From: Sulfurimonas sp.
Lineage (GTDB): Bacteria > Campylobacterota > Campylobacteria > Campylobacterales > Sulfurimonadaceae
DNA: 64,000 nt
Direction of reading: 5' to 3'
Assembly (NCBI RefSeq): GCF_014859695.1
Contig: NZ_JACUTS010000001.1
Location: 62,001 to 126,000, forward strand
Position numbers and translations under genes: made by a program. The notes beneath the pieces are model-generated. The model worked only from the letters and a program-made list of their open reading frames with translations. It was not told the DNA's origin and did no database searches. Shown here piece by piece: positions 9,508-17,957 of the stretch (positions within the stretch are counted from its first letter, which is position 1; each line of letters begins with the position of its first letter).

Positions 9508-11088
9508 TCAATGATTTGAATAAACTCTAAAATCTAAAAAGTCAAATATTGAGTTTTTCTTGGCTATGGCAGCGAAAAACTCTTCATCAAAATAGTTATT
9601 CTCAAGCATATCCGCAAGCTTGAAAAAGTTATATATATGCTCTTTTGTTCTGGCTGTACTGTACTCTGTAGCCGTTTGTGTGCTCATCAAAAATGCCCAG
9701 TCGCTGCTTTGGGCAAGAAGCAGCTCTCTTGCCATCTGATTTAACACTTTAGTTTGATGCTCATTTGCATTAAAGTATCTGTCTGCATAGTCGCACATAG
9801 TATCAGCCATCTCATGAAGGTGTCTATATATCCAGTCGTTTGAGTTGTTTAGCCAGACATCAAAGTAGCCTTTGTCTCCCCAAGACGAGGGGTGTGGAAC
9901 CGCTTCTTGATTTTGCGGATAGATGTTTAAGTATTGCAGCGGAGTGATTGATTTTATGACCTTATGTTTGTCTATCTCTTTAAATATGTTATATAAAAAT
10001 TCAGGACCCTCAAACCACCAATGCCCAAAAAGTTCTGCATCGTATGGAGATACAATAGCGGGGAGCCTATCCATCGTGGAGCCTACTTGGTTTATCTCTA
10101 TTTCTCTGTTGAAGTGAAAATTCTGCGCATGTTCTATAGTTTTTTGCAGTGCGACAGATGGGTCGTAAATCTCTTTGTAGTCGCTATTTCCCGTAATCTT
10201 ATAATACTTAAAGCCGGTAAAGATTCTTATGCCGTCGGGATTGATATAATCTTTTATATATTCAAAATCAAGGTCATATCCGATATCTCGGTAAAAATCA
10301 CGGTAACAAAAATCACCCGGATAACCATCTTTTGAGCTCCAGACTTGTTTGGATGATTCATTGTCTCTTGCAAATACCGCTACTTTGTTCGGCGTTATTA
10401 TCGGCGCAAATACGCCGTTTTTCGGGGCTGGAGTCGCATAAAGCAAACCATGGGCGTCCAAAATAAAAAACTCAATCCCGCAACTCTTTAGTATGGCATC
10501 CAACGACTCATAGTAAGCGCACTCAGGTAGCCAGATGCCCTTTGGAGCTTTGTTAAAATGTTTTTTATGAGACTCTACAGCAACTTCTATCTGCGCTCTT
10601 ACTGCTTGTTCATTTACGGATAACAGCGGTAAAAAACCGTGTGTCGCGCCGCAAGTGATAATCTCTAAGACATTTTTGTCATAAAAGTATCTGTAGCCGT
10701 TTAAAATCTTTTTGTCTAAAAAGCCCTCAAAAAACTCTTTAGTACGGGTAAAAAAATCCAGATAAAATTTTGCGACATTGTAGCTGTCGCTGTTTTTGGT
10801 TCTTGTGAGCTCTTTCTTTCCCAGTTCTATAAGGTTTTGCAGATAGTTGCCATACTTTTGCATAAGATGTTCGTCATCAAGCATCTCCGCTAAAGGTGGG
10901 GTTACGGAGACGGTTAGAGCAAACTCTATATTTTCATCTTCAAGTTTTTTCAGTCTCTGCAAAAGCGGTATATAGCACTCCGTAATAGCCTCAAATAACC
11001 AGCGCTCTTCTAAGAAGTCCTCATGTCGTGGGTGTTTTACAAACGGCAAGTGAGAGTGAAGGATGGGTATCCAGTATCCTTTTATCAT
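9508..11088 (-). CDS. GH57 1,4-alpha-glucan branching enzyme
   Basis: GYWIPILHSHLPFVKHPRHEDFLEERWLFEAITECYIPLL; GIWLPECAY; ELFGHWWFEGPEFL. Confidence 0.88.
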   Translation of the reverse strand: MIKGYWIPILHSHLPFVKHPRHEDFLEERWLFEAITECYIPLLQRLKKLEDENIEFALTVSVTPPLAEMLDDEHLMQKYGNYLQNLIELGKKELTRTKNSDSYNVAKFYLDFFTRTKEFFEGFLDKKILNGYRYFYDKNVLEIITCGATHGFLPLLSVNEQAVRAQIEVAVESHKKHFNKAPKGIWLPECAYYESLDAILKSCGIEFFILDAHGLLYATPAPKNGVFAPIITPNKVAVFARDNESSKQVWSSKDGYPGDFCYRDFYRDIGYDLDFEYIKDYINPDGIRIFTGFKYYKITGNSDYKEIYDPSVALQKTIEHAQNFHFNREIEINQVGSTMDRLPAIVSPYDAELFGHWWFEGPEFLYNIFKEIDKHKVIKSITPLQYLNIYPQNQEAVPHPSSWGDKGYFDVWLNNSNDWIYRHLHEMADTMCDYADRYFNANEHQTKVLNQMARELLLAQSSDWAFLMSTQTATEYSTARTKEHIYNFFKLADMLENNYFDEEFFAAIAKKNSIFDFLDFRVYSNH

Positions 11089-11481
11089 CTATTTTTCTCC
11101 CAGTAGAGCTGAAGTGTAGATTAAGTCATCGCGTATGCTCTTTGGAGTGCTTTGCAGTGCTGCTATAATATTTGAGCACAATATACATTCAAGCTCTCCG
11201 CCGAGGTTTAAAAATAGTTTTACATATAAGGATTTGTGGTCTGATTCGTGGTTTATGTAGTAGTCGCCTGTTGCAAAAGAGGAGCTAAATTCTACAATCT
11301 CATGATTTGCTGCATCAAAAAGCTTAAAAGAGAGCTGTACATTTTTTGGGTCGATACCGAATTTTTCGAGTGTTTTGTCCGTAATTTCCCAGTATGCAAA
11401 AGAGCTGTTTGGGTTTATAGGAAGCAGTATAAGCCTATCTTGATTATATCTCTGTGCAATCAATTTATCCGTAAAATTCAT
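11089..11481 (-). CDS. DUF4912 domain protein
   Basis: LILLPINPNSSFAYWEITDKTLEKFG; adjacent to GH57 branching enzyme. Confidence 0.75.
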   Translation of the reverse strand: MNFTDKLIAQRYNQDRLILLPINPNSSFAYWEITDKTLEKFGIDPKNVQLSFKLFDAANHEIVEFSSSFATGDYYINHESDHKSLYVKLFLNLGGELECILCSNIIAALQSTPKSIRDDLIYTSALLGEK

Positions 11482-11492
11482 CTCCGGTTCCT

Positions 11493-13142
11493 TTAACTAT
11501 TTTTATCGTACATGTTAACGTAATACTCATGAGCCATTCTGCCTGAATCAAAGGCATTTATGGTATCAATCATAGAATTTTTCATAATGGTGACCCATTT
11601 TTCACTATTTTCATAGTAGAGCGGAATAATTTCATTGGATAAAATATCCATAAGATTTGCATTGTCTATAGAGTCCTGCTCTTCGATCGGCAAAGTTGGG
11701 TCCGTTGCTTCGATTGTGAAGCAGTTTATGCCATGCTTTTCAAATTCAGGATGCCATCCATCCAATGTGGAGAGATTTACGGCACCGTTCATAGCAGCGC
11801 TCATGCCGCTGGTTCCGCTTGCTTCTTGTGTGATTCTTGGGGTATTTAGCCAGATGTCCGCTCCTTTTTTAAGCATCATTGACAAGCTGAGTTCATAACC
11901 CATTAGTACGGCTACATTCTTTATGTTTTTGCTTGTGTGGTTTATTTCGTTAAAGATGTTTATTGCGCCGCTGTCAAAAGGGTACGGTTTTCCTGCCCAT
12001 ATAATCTGAACAGGCATCTCTCGATTTTCAATAAGCTCTAAAAACCTTTTCATATCATATTTTAAGAGACCGGGTCGTTTATACTCGGTAAATCTTCTTG
12101 CCCATACAATAGTCAAAATATTTGGGTCAAACATCTTGCCTGTTTGATTTGCTACTTCATCAAAAAGCATCTTCTTTAGATGTTTTTTTCTGGCTTCAAG
12201 TTCATAATCCTCATGCTCGTCAAGCGCTTTTAGAACTCCTTTGTCAGCCCAATATCTTCTGTTTTGAGCGTTTGTGATATGTATAATTTCGGATCTATTT
12301 TGAACATGCGACCACATTTTGTTTGCTACTTTTGCATGAAGAAGTGAGACACCGTTTGAAATTTTTGCGGCTTTTAGAGCGCCGATTGTCAGGTTGAAGA
12401 TGTCGCCTTTACCCTCTGTGAACTGTTGGATCTCATCTATGGACAACTCCGCAAAAAATCCCATTTTATGAAGCAGTGCCGTACTGTGTTGTTCATTTCC
12501 CGCAGCTTCGGGGGTATGTGTCGTAAAAACTATTTTTTGTTTTAGAGCGTCAAGGTTTTTGCATTTTTTATATAATTCAAATACGACAGGAAGAGCATGA
12601 CCCTCGTTAAGATGGTAGATTTTTGGCTTTATATGCAGTGCCTCAAGCACTTTGGCACCTCCGATACCAAGAACTATCTCTTGTGCTATTCTTGTCTCTT
12701 CGTCAGCACCGTAAAGCTTATGGGTTATTGTTCTGCTCAAATAGTCGTTATCTTCTATGTCGGTTGAGAGCAGTATAACCGGAGCCGTGTTAAATATCTC
12801 GCTCTCTATTAAAAAAGGCTTTACTTTAACCGTTTTGGAGTTTATAACTACATCAACGCTTATCTCCAAATCTTTAAGAAAGTAGTATTTTTTTCTTCTA
12901 AATTCTATTTTTAGATTTCTCTCCTCATCTCTTGTCTGGTCATAGTATCCATAGCTCCATAGTATCCCGACGCCTATCATGTTCTGTCCTAAATCATAAG
13001 CGCTTCTCATGTGCGAACCGGCTAAAAATCCAAGTCCTCCGCCGTAAAGCTTGAGCGCTTGATGTATCGCAAATTCCATAGAAAAGTATGCTACGCTTGT
13101 GGAGTATTTTTCATTTATGCTGTATGGTATAAAATTTGACAT
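11493..13142 (-). CDS. glgP: Short-type alpha-glucan (glycogen) phosphorylase, GT35
   Basis: YFSMEFAIHQALKLYGGGLGFLAGSHMRSAYDLG; HLNEGHA; EASGTSGMSAAMNGAVNLSTLDGW. Confidence 0.92.
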   Translation of the reverse strand: MSNFIPYSINEKYSTSVAYFSMEFAIHQALKLYGGGLGFLAGSHMRSAYDLGQNMIGVGILWSYGYYDQTRDEERNLKIEFRRKKYYFLKDLEISVDVVINSKTVKVKPFLIESEIFNTAPVILLSTDIEDNDYLSRTITHKLYGADEETRIAQEIVLGIGGAKVLEALHIKPKIYHLNEGHALPVVFELYKKCKNLDALKQKIVFTTHTPEAAGNEQHSTALLHKMGFFAELSIDEIQQFTEGKGDIFNLTIGALKAAKISNGVSLLHAKVANKMWSHVQNRSEIIHITNAQNRRYWADKGVLKALDEHEDYELEARKKHLKKMLFDEVANQTGKMFDPNILTIVWARRFTEYKRPGLLKYDMKRFLELIENREMPVQIIWAGKPYPFDSGAINIFNEINHTSKNIKNVAVLMGYELSLSMMLKKGADIWLNTPRITQEASGTSGMSAAMNGAVNLSTLDGWHPEFEKHGINCFTIEATDPTLPIEEQDSIDNANLMDILSNEIIPLYYENSEKWVTIMKNSMIDTINAFDSGRMAHEYYVNMYDKNS

Positions 13143-13144
13143 CT

Positions 13145-13918
13145 CTAACCTCTGGATAATATTTTCAGACCTTCTATACTAGCATTGTCAATATCTGAAA
13201 TAGATATTTTCAATTCGCTTCTGATTGCTTTAAAAGAGCTGTTATTGTACTCCTCTTTTAGAAAATCCAAAATAAACGGATTGTTTCTTACAACCCCGCC
13301 GCCTAAAATAAAAAGATCCGGATTAAATAAATTAAGCACGGTATGAAACGCAAATGCCAAGCCCTCTAAAAACTCTTTTTTTGCAGCTTCGTCTGCATGC
13401 TCAAACGTGCCTTTAAGAGCCTTGCCGCTTACGCAAAGTTCCAGACAATCATCCCTGCCGCAGCCGCACTGTAAATCCTTTTTTCTAAATGGGATATGAC
13501 CTATTTCGCCTGCTATGTTATCTTTGCCCCTTAATATCTTACCATCAATGACAAAGGCGCTTCCAAAGCCTGTTCCTATATAAAAAAGTGCCAAAACGTC
13601 TGCGTCTTTGTATTTTGAATATTCATAAACAGCGGCACAATTAAGGTCGTTTTCTAAAAAAACTTCAACACTGTATTTATCGTAAAAATATTGCCCAAGA
13701 TTAAAATTTTGTATCTTTATATTTGGCGCTGATAATATTTTGCCGTTTTTTACCTGTCCTGCAAAAGAGATAAATATTTTTTTGATACTGTTGTGCATAT
13801 TTATTTGGGACTCTAAAAATGGTATCAACTCTGTTTCATCACTCTTTAGGGTGAGGAGGTCACCATCATCTAAGCAGTATCTAAAGTTTGTTCCGCCGAA
13901 ATCTATATAGAGATTCAT
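13145..13918 (-). CDS. ROK family sugar kinase (glucokinase-like)
   Basis: YIDFGGTNFRY; ENDLNCAA; GTGFGSAFVIDGKILRG; GEIGHIPF; CGCGRDDCLE. Confidence 0.88.
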   Translation of the reverse strand: MNLYIDFGGTNFRYCLDDGDLLTLKSDETELIPFLESQINMHNSIKKIFISFAGQVKNGKILSAPNIKIQNFNLGQYFYDKYSVEVFLENDLNCAAVYEYSKYKDADVLALFYIGTGFGSAFVIDGKILRGKDNIAGEIGHIPFRKKDLQCGCGRDDCLELCVSGKALKGTFEHADEAAKKEFLEGLAFAFHTVLNLFNPDLFILGGGVVRNNPFILDFLKEEYNNSSFKAIRSELKISISDIDNASIEGLKILSRG

Positions 13919-15327
13919 CTGTAAACTCTCATATACTCTTTAGCAGAGTGCTTCCATGAGTTATCTACGCCCATATTGTGTTTTGCAACTTTGATATATT
14001 TTTTTTGATTTGAGTACAGAGAGATAGCCTTTGTGATAGCGTGCATGTACCAAAACAGGTTGTACTCTTCAAAAGTGATGCCGACTCCCACCTCTTTTGT
14101 ATAATGCTCTGTATAGTCGATTACAGTGTCTTTAAGCCCTCCTGTTTTGGCTACTATCGGTACTCCGCCGTATCTCATCGTTATCATCTGGTTTAGCCCG
14201 CATGGTTCAAACATGGAGGGCATAAGTAAAAAATCGGCAGCCGCATAAAGTTTTCTCGCAAATTCTTCGTCATACCCGACTCTTATATGAATATTTGGAT
14301 ATTTGTTCGTCAGTTTTGCAAAAACAGCGTTGTAATAATTGTCGCCGTTTCCCAAGACGGCAACATTTATCTCAAAATCTTTTAGAAGGTGCAAACTTTG
14401 CAAAATTATATCTACCCCTTTTTGAGGCGTAAATCTGCCGATAAAGATAAACAGCGGACGATGCGGCTCTCCCAAATTTAGCTCTTTTGAGAGTTTTATT
14501 TTGTTTTTTAGTTTTAAATCGTAACTCTCTTTGTCAAAATGTTTGTAAATATTTTCATCATCTAAGGGGTTAAAAACATCATAGCTTATACCGTTTATTA
14601 TTCCATGTAGTTTATGGTTGTTTGCAAGAAGCATATTCTCCAGAGTGTGACCATAAGAGGGCGTTTGTATCTCTTGTGCATATGTCGGGCTGACCGTCGT
14701 GATGGCATCACTGTAAAATATACCGGCTTTTAGGAAGTTGACTTGGTCGAAATACTCAAACCTGTCGCTTTTAAAACACTCTTCCCAGCTTAAATCCAGT
14801 TCGTTCATGGCACTTTTATGAAATATCCCCTGATAGGCAAGGTTGTGAATGGTAAAAACTATTTTTTGCCTAAGAGAGTATTTTGTCTTTGCCAACAGGG
14901 CAACAATCGCCGTTTGCCAATCGTTGATATGTATAACGTCTATTTTTAGTTTAAGTCTTAACATGGTCTCAATAATAGCGTAAGAGAAGAGTCCAAATCT
15001 TAACTGGTTGTCGCCGAACTCTCCGTAATGGTCATTATATAGGCTATCCCTATCGCATAAAACAGGGTTGTATAAAAAAAACTCAAAATCGTTGTCTGCT
15101 TTTTGGTACAAATCTATTTGGTGGTTAATTCCATTTAGGGGAATATCGAACGAAAAATCAGATGAGCGGATGTTGTACTTTAGTCTATCTACGGATGCGT
15201 AAAGAGGCATAAAAGTATATACATTGGCAACCTTTTTAAGTTCGGCGGGCAGACTCTGTGCGACATCCCCAAGTCCGCCGCTTTTTGCATACGGAAAAAT
15301 CTCGCTTGAAGCAAACAGTATATTCAT
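13915..15327 (-). CDS. glgA: Glycogen synthase, GT5
   Basis: MNILFASSEIFPYAKSGGLGDVAQSLP; MPSMFEPCGLNQMITMRYG. Confidence 0.95.
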   Translation of the reverse strand: MNILFASSEIFPYAKSGGLGDVAQSLPAELKKVANVYTFMPLYASVDRLKYNIRSSDFSFDIPLNGINHQIDLYQKADNDFEFFLYNPVLCDRDSLYNDHYGEFGDNQLRFGLFSYAIIETMLRLKLKIDVIHINDWQTAIVALLAKTKYSLRQKIVFTIHNLAYQGIFHKSAMNELDLSWEECFKSDRFEYFDQVNFLKAGIFYSDAITTVSPTYAQEIQTPSYGHTLENMLLANNHKLHGIINGISYDVFNPLDDENIYKHFDKESYDLKLKNKIKLSKELNLGEPHRPLFIFIGRFTPQKGVDIILQSLHLLKDFEINVAVLGNGDNYYNAVFAKLTNKYPNIHIRVGYDEEFARKLYAAADFLLMPSMFEPCGLNQMITMRYGGVPIVAKTGGLKDTVIDYTEHYTKEVGVGITFEEYNLFWYMHAITKAISLYSNQKKYIKVAKHNMGVDNSWKHSAKEYMRVYR

Positions 15328-17957
15328 GAGAGCTCCTTGTAAACTTCTTTTAGTCTGTTGGCGGCAATATTTGGCAGAATACTGTTTAGATGTATTTTTG
15401 AATCTATCTCAAACCCTGCAATACCGCTTAACCTAGGAAGAATATTTACACAAAACCTAAAGTAATCTTTTGAGTTCTCATTGTATCCTTCGTATGGGTG
15501 ATTTTTGAAAACCATATTGAATGAAAAATAGTCCAAAACATTTTTATACTTTTTGAAAATCAGCTCTAAAGATTTTGCCAGATTTAGAAGTGTATTTTCA
15601 TCAAACTCTGCTATAGAAGCGTATTTCTCTTTTGCAACAATCTTCACCTCATACGCAAACCTTGAAGCGTAGGGCGCATAGCAGATAAACGACTCATTTT
15701 CAAATATAAGATTTCGTTCATACTGCTTCTCTTCGTATACCAAGTCATCCAAAAGTGCACGTTTATATCTCTCATAATACTCTTTTTTGCGCTCTATCTC
15801 TTCAGCTACTTCATTTGGCAAAAACGGCATTGCTATAATTTGAGAATGGCTATGGCTTACTGAAGCTCCTGCTACTTCTCCATGATTTTTAAAAAAAGAG
15901 ATGTAAGCAAGACGTACGTCATATTTTAAACTTACAATCCTCTCTTTTGCTATTTTCAAGTAGTCTGCAAACTCCTCTAGAGAGTAGTCAAACATCTCAA
16001 GATCATGTTTTGGCGTTTCTATAATAACCTCATGCGCTCCAAACCCGCTAAAAGTATCAAAGTAATCATCCTTTTTTCCAATGGGCATTATGTCCGTTGA
16101 TAAAACATTGTAGAGGTTTGGGACAACTCTTGCTCGCCACTCTTTAGTGTCGCCGATTCTCGTAATCTCTTTTGGGGTAAGATGCTCGTTTCCTGCGTCA
16201 AACGGGCAGATACACTCCTCTATCTGAACCTGTTTTTTAATGAAATTGTTTGGTCTGTCTGAGCGCTTTGGAGCAAAAAGCACCCATCTTTTGTTTAGCT
16301 TGCAGTATCTAAATTCCGACTCTGTAGATTTTAAATCTCTGGATTGGTGCATAGTAGCGTATTTTGCCGACACTATCTCATCTTCCGGTACTATGGGGTG
16401 GATAATCATTTGCGGAATATTTAGCCCCATAAGCGTATATATATTTTGCAGGTGGAGTCTAAAAAGTTTGTCAAAAAGCGGCTTTAAAGCTGTAAAATGG
16501 TCATCGTCATACCACCAAAACCAGTCGCTTCCAAGAGCAATGGCAAATTCATCTAAGATTTTTTGATTTGTTTTCTCGTCCAATGATGCACTCTTTTTTA
16601 TAAAATCCTCTTTTGTAGATGCCAGAAGTTCCCACGCTCTATTTTTTTGAGGTTTTCCTATCCATATGTCAAAATTTGCATCTATCCAGCTTCCCGCTTC
16701 TATCTCTTGCAGCGGAAGTTTTTCTATATCTAAATTTATGGCTTCGCTCGGTAGAATAGTTTGCACAAACGAGTCGCTCTCTTGCAATGTTTTGTAGAGT
16801 TCATTGAAAAAATCTTTAGCGTTGTTTGGATAGAAATCCCAAGCGTTTTCGCCGTCCAATATAATGGTTACAAGATAGTCTCCGCTACTGTAGGATTGAA
16901 TCTTTTTTATCTTATCTATAAAATCAAGTGTGGCAATCTGGGGTGGAATCTTAGAGTACTCAAACCCTATTAAGTCGCTTATATGTTTATCTCTAAAAAA
17001 CAGAAAGGTTTTAAATTTTTCATGAGTGTAAAGCTTATATAGCTTCTCTTTGGTGTGATTTTTTATACTTTTATATAAAACCTCTTCGTCCGTTGCAATC
17101 CATGCTATGCCATGTTTGGCTACAAGTTCGATTGTTTCTTCACTGATGGCGCCCTCTGAGGGCCAAAAACCGTTTGGTTTTGCGTTGAAGGTTTGTTCAA
17201 AAAATTCTATTGCTTTTGTGATTTGCCCTTCGCTAAACTCTTTGAATGAATCATTTGCGATATTTGGCAGCTTTACACTGTCGTCGGCATCTTTTGCGCT
17301 GTTTATATCTATAAGCAGAGGCAAAATAGGGTGGTAGTAGGGTGAAGTAGATATCTCTATCCGTCCCTGTGAAAAAAGTTGTTTATAGAGGTTTAAAATA
17401 TTGGGCAAGAACCCTATAAGTTCATGTACTAACTCTAGTTTTTGTACATGCGTATAGTTTGCACCTTGAGAGATGAGATTTTTTACAGTTTTATTATTTT
17501 CCTTTAAATAGTTTCCGCACCAAGATAGTAAAAACAGAACTTGAGCATCTTCAATCTCATTTTTGTCAAATATTTTTATCCCTGTTTGTGAATTTTTAAA
17601 TTTTATATATAACTCTTTATATCTCCAAAACGGATTAATCATATTTTTTTCATTTGAGAGAAAAACGTAGCTGTTTAAAACATCCAGCTGGGCGTCATTT
17701 AGCATGCCTGCATCCCGTGATAAAATCTCTAAAAACTCATCATTTGCACTGCCGTCTATATAGTGATTTATCTGCTCAATTAAAGATGGAACCAGATTGA
17801 ACGTTGCTTTTATGGTAGGGTTGAGACTTAAGAGGTAAGGCATATCGTAGTAATCTTTAATAGCGTGCAAAAAGACCCACGGCATCTTTGTCTTGCCTGA
17901 TAAGTTGTCCCTGTAGTAGGGCTGATGCATGTGCCAGATAAAATTTAAGTAAACCAT
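15324..17957 (-). CDS. Fusion protein: N-terminal GH57 glycoside hydrolase + C-terminal galactose-1-phosphate uridylyltransferase-like (HIT superfamily)
   Basis: N-term YLNFIWHMHQPYYRD...(GH57); C-term WVLFAPKRSDRPNNF, CPFDAGNEHLTPKE, WRARVVPNLYNVLS, HSHSQIIAMPFLP (GalT catalytic HxHxQ). Confidence 0.88.
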   Translation of the reverse strand: MVYLNFIWHMHQPYYRDNLSGKTKMPWVFLHAIKDYYDMPYLLSLNPTIKATFNLVPSLIEQINHYIDGSANDEFLEILSRDAGMLNDAQLDVLNSYVFLSNEKNMINPFWRYKELYIKFKNSQTGIKIFDKNEIEDAQVLFLLSWCGNYLKENNKTVKNLISQGANYTHVQKLELVHELIGFLPNILNLYKQLFSQGRIEISTSPYYHPILPLLIDINSAKDADDSVKLPNIANDSFKEFSEGQITKAIEFFEQTFNAKPNGFWPSEGAISEETIELVAKHGIAWIATDEEVLYKSIKNHTKEKLYKLYTHEKFKTFLFFRDKHISDLIGFEYSKIPPQIATLDFIDKIKKIQSYSSGDYLVTIILDGENAWDFYPNNAKDFFNELYKTLQESDSFVQTILPSEAINLDIEKLPLQEIEAGSWIDANFDIWIGKPQKNRAWELLASTKEDFIKKSASLDEKTNQKILDEFAIALGSDWFWWYDDDHFTALKPLFDKLFRLHLQNIYTLMGLNIPQMIIHPIVPEDEIVSAKYATMHQSRDLKSTESEFRYCKLNKRWVLFAPKRSDRPNNFIKKQVQIEECICPFDAGNEHLTPKEITRIGDTKEWRARVVPNLYNVLSTDIMPIGKKDDYFDTFSGFGAHEVIIETPKHDLEMFDYSLEEFADYLKIAKERIVSLKYDVRLAYISFFKNHGEVAGASVSHSHSQIIAMPFLPNEVAEEIERKKEYYERYKRALLDDLVYEEKQYERNLIFENESFICYAPYASRFAYEVKIVAKEKYASIAEFDENTLLNLAKSLELIFKKYKNVLDYFSFNMVFKNHPYEGYNENSKDYFRFCVNILPRLSGIAGFEIDSKIHLNSILPNIAANRLKEVYKELS

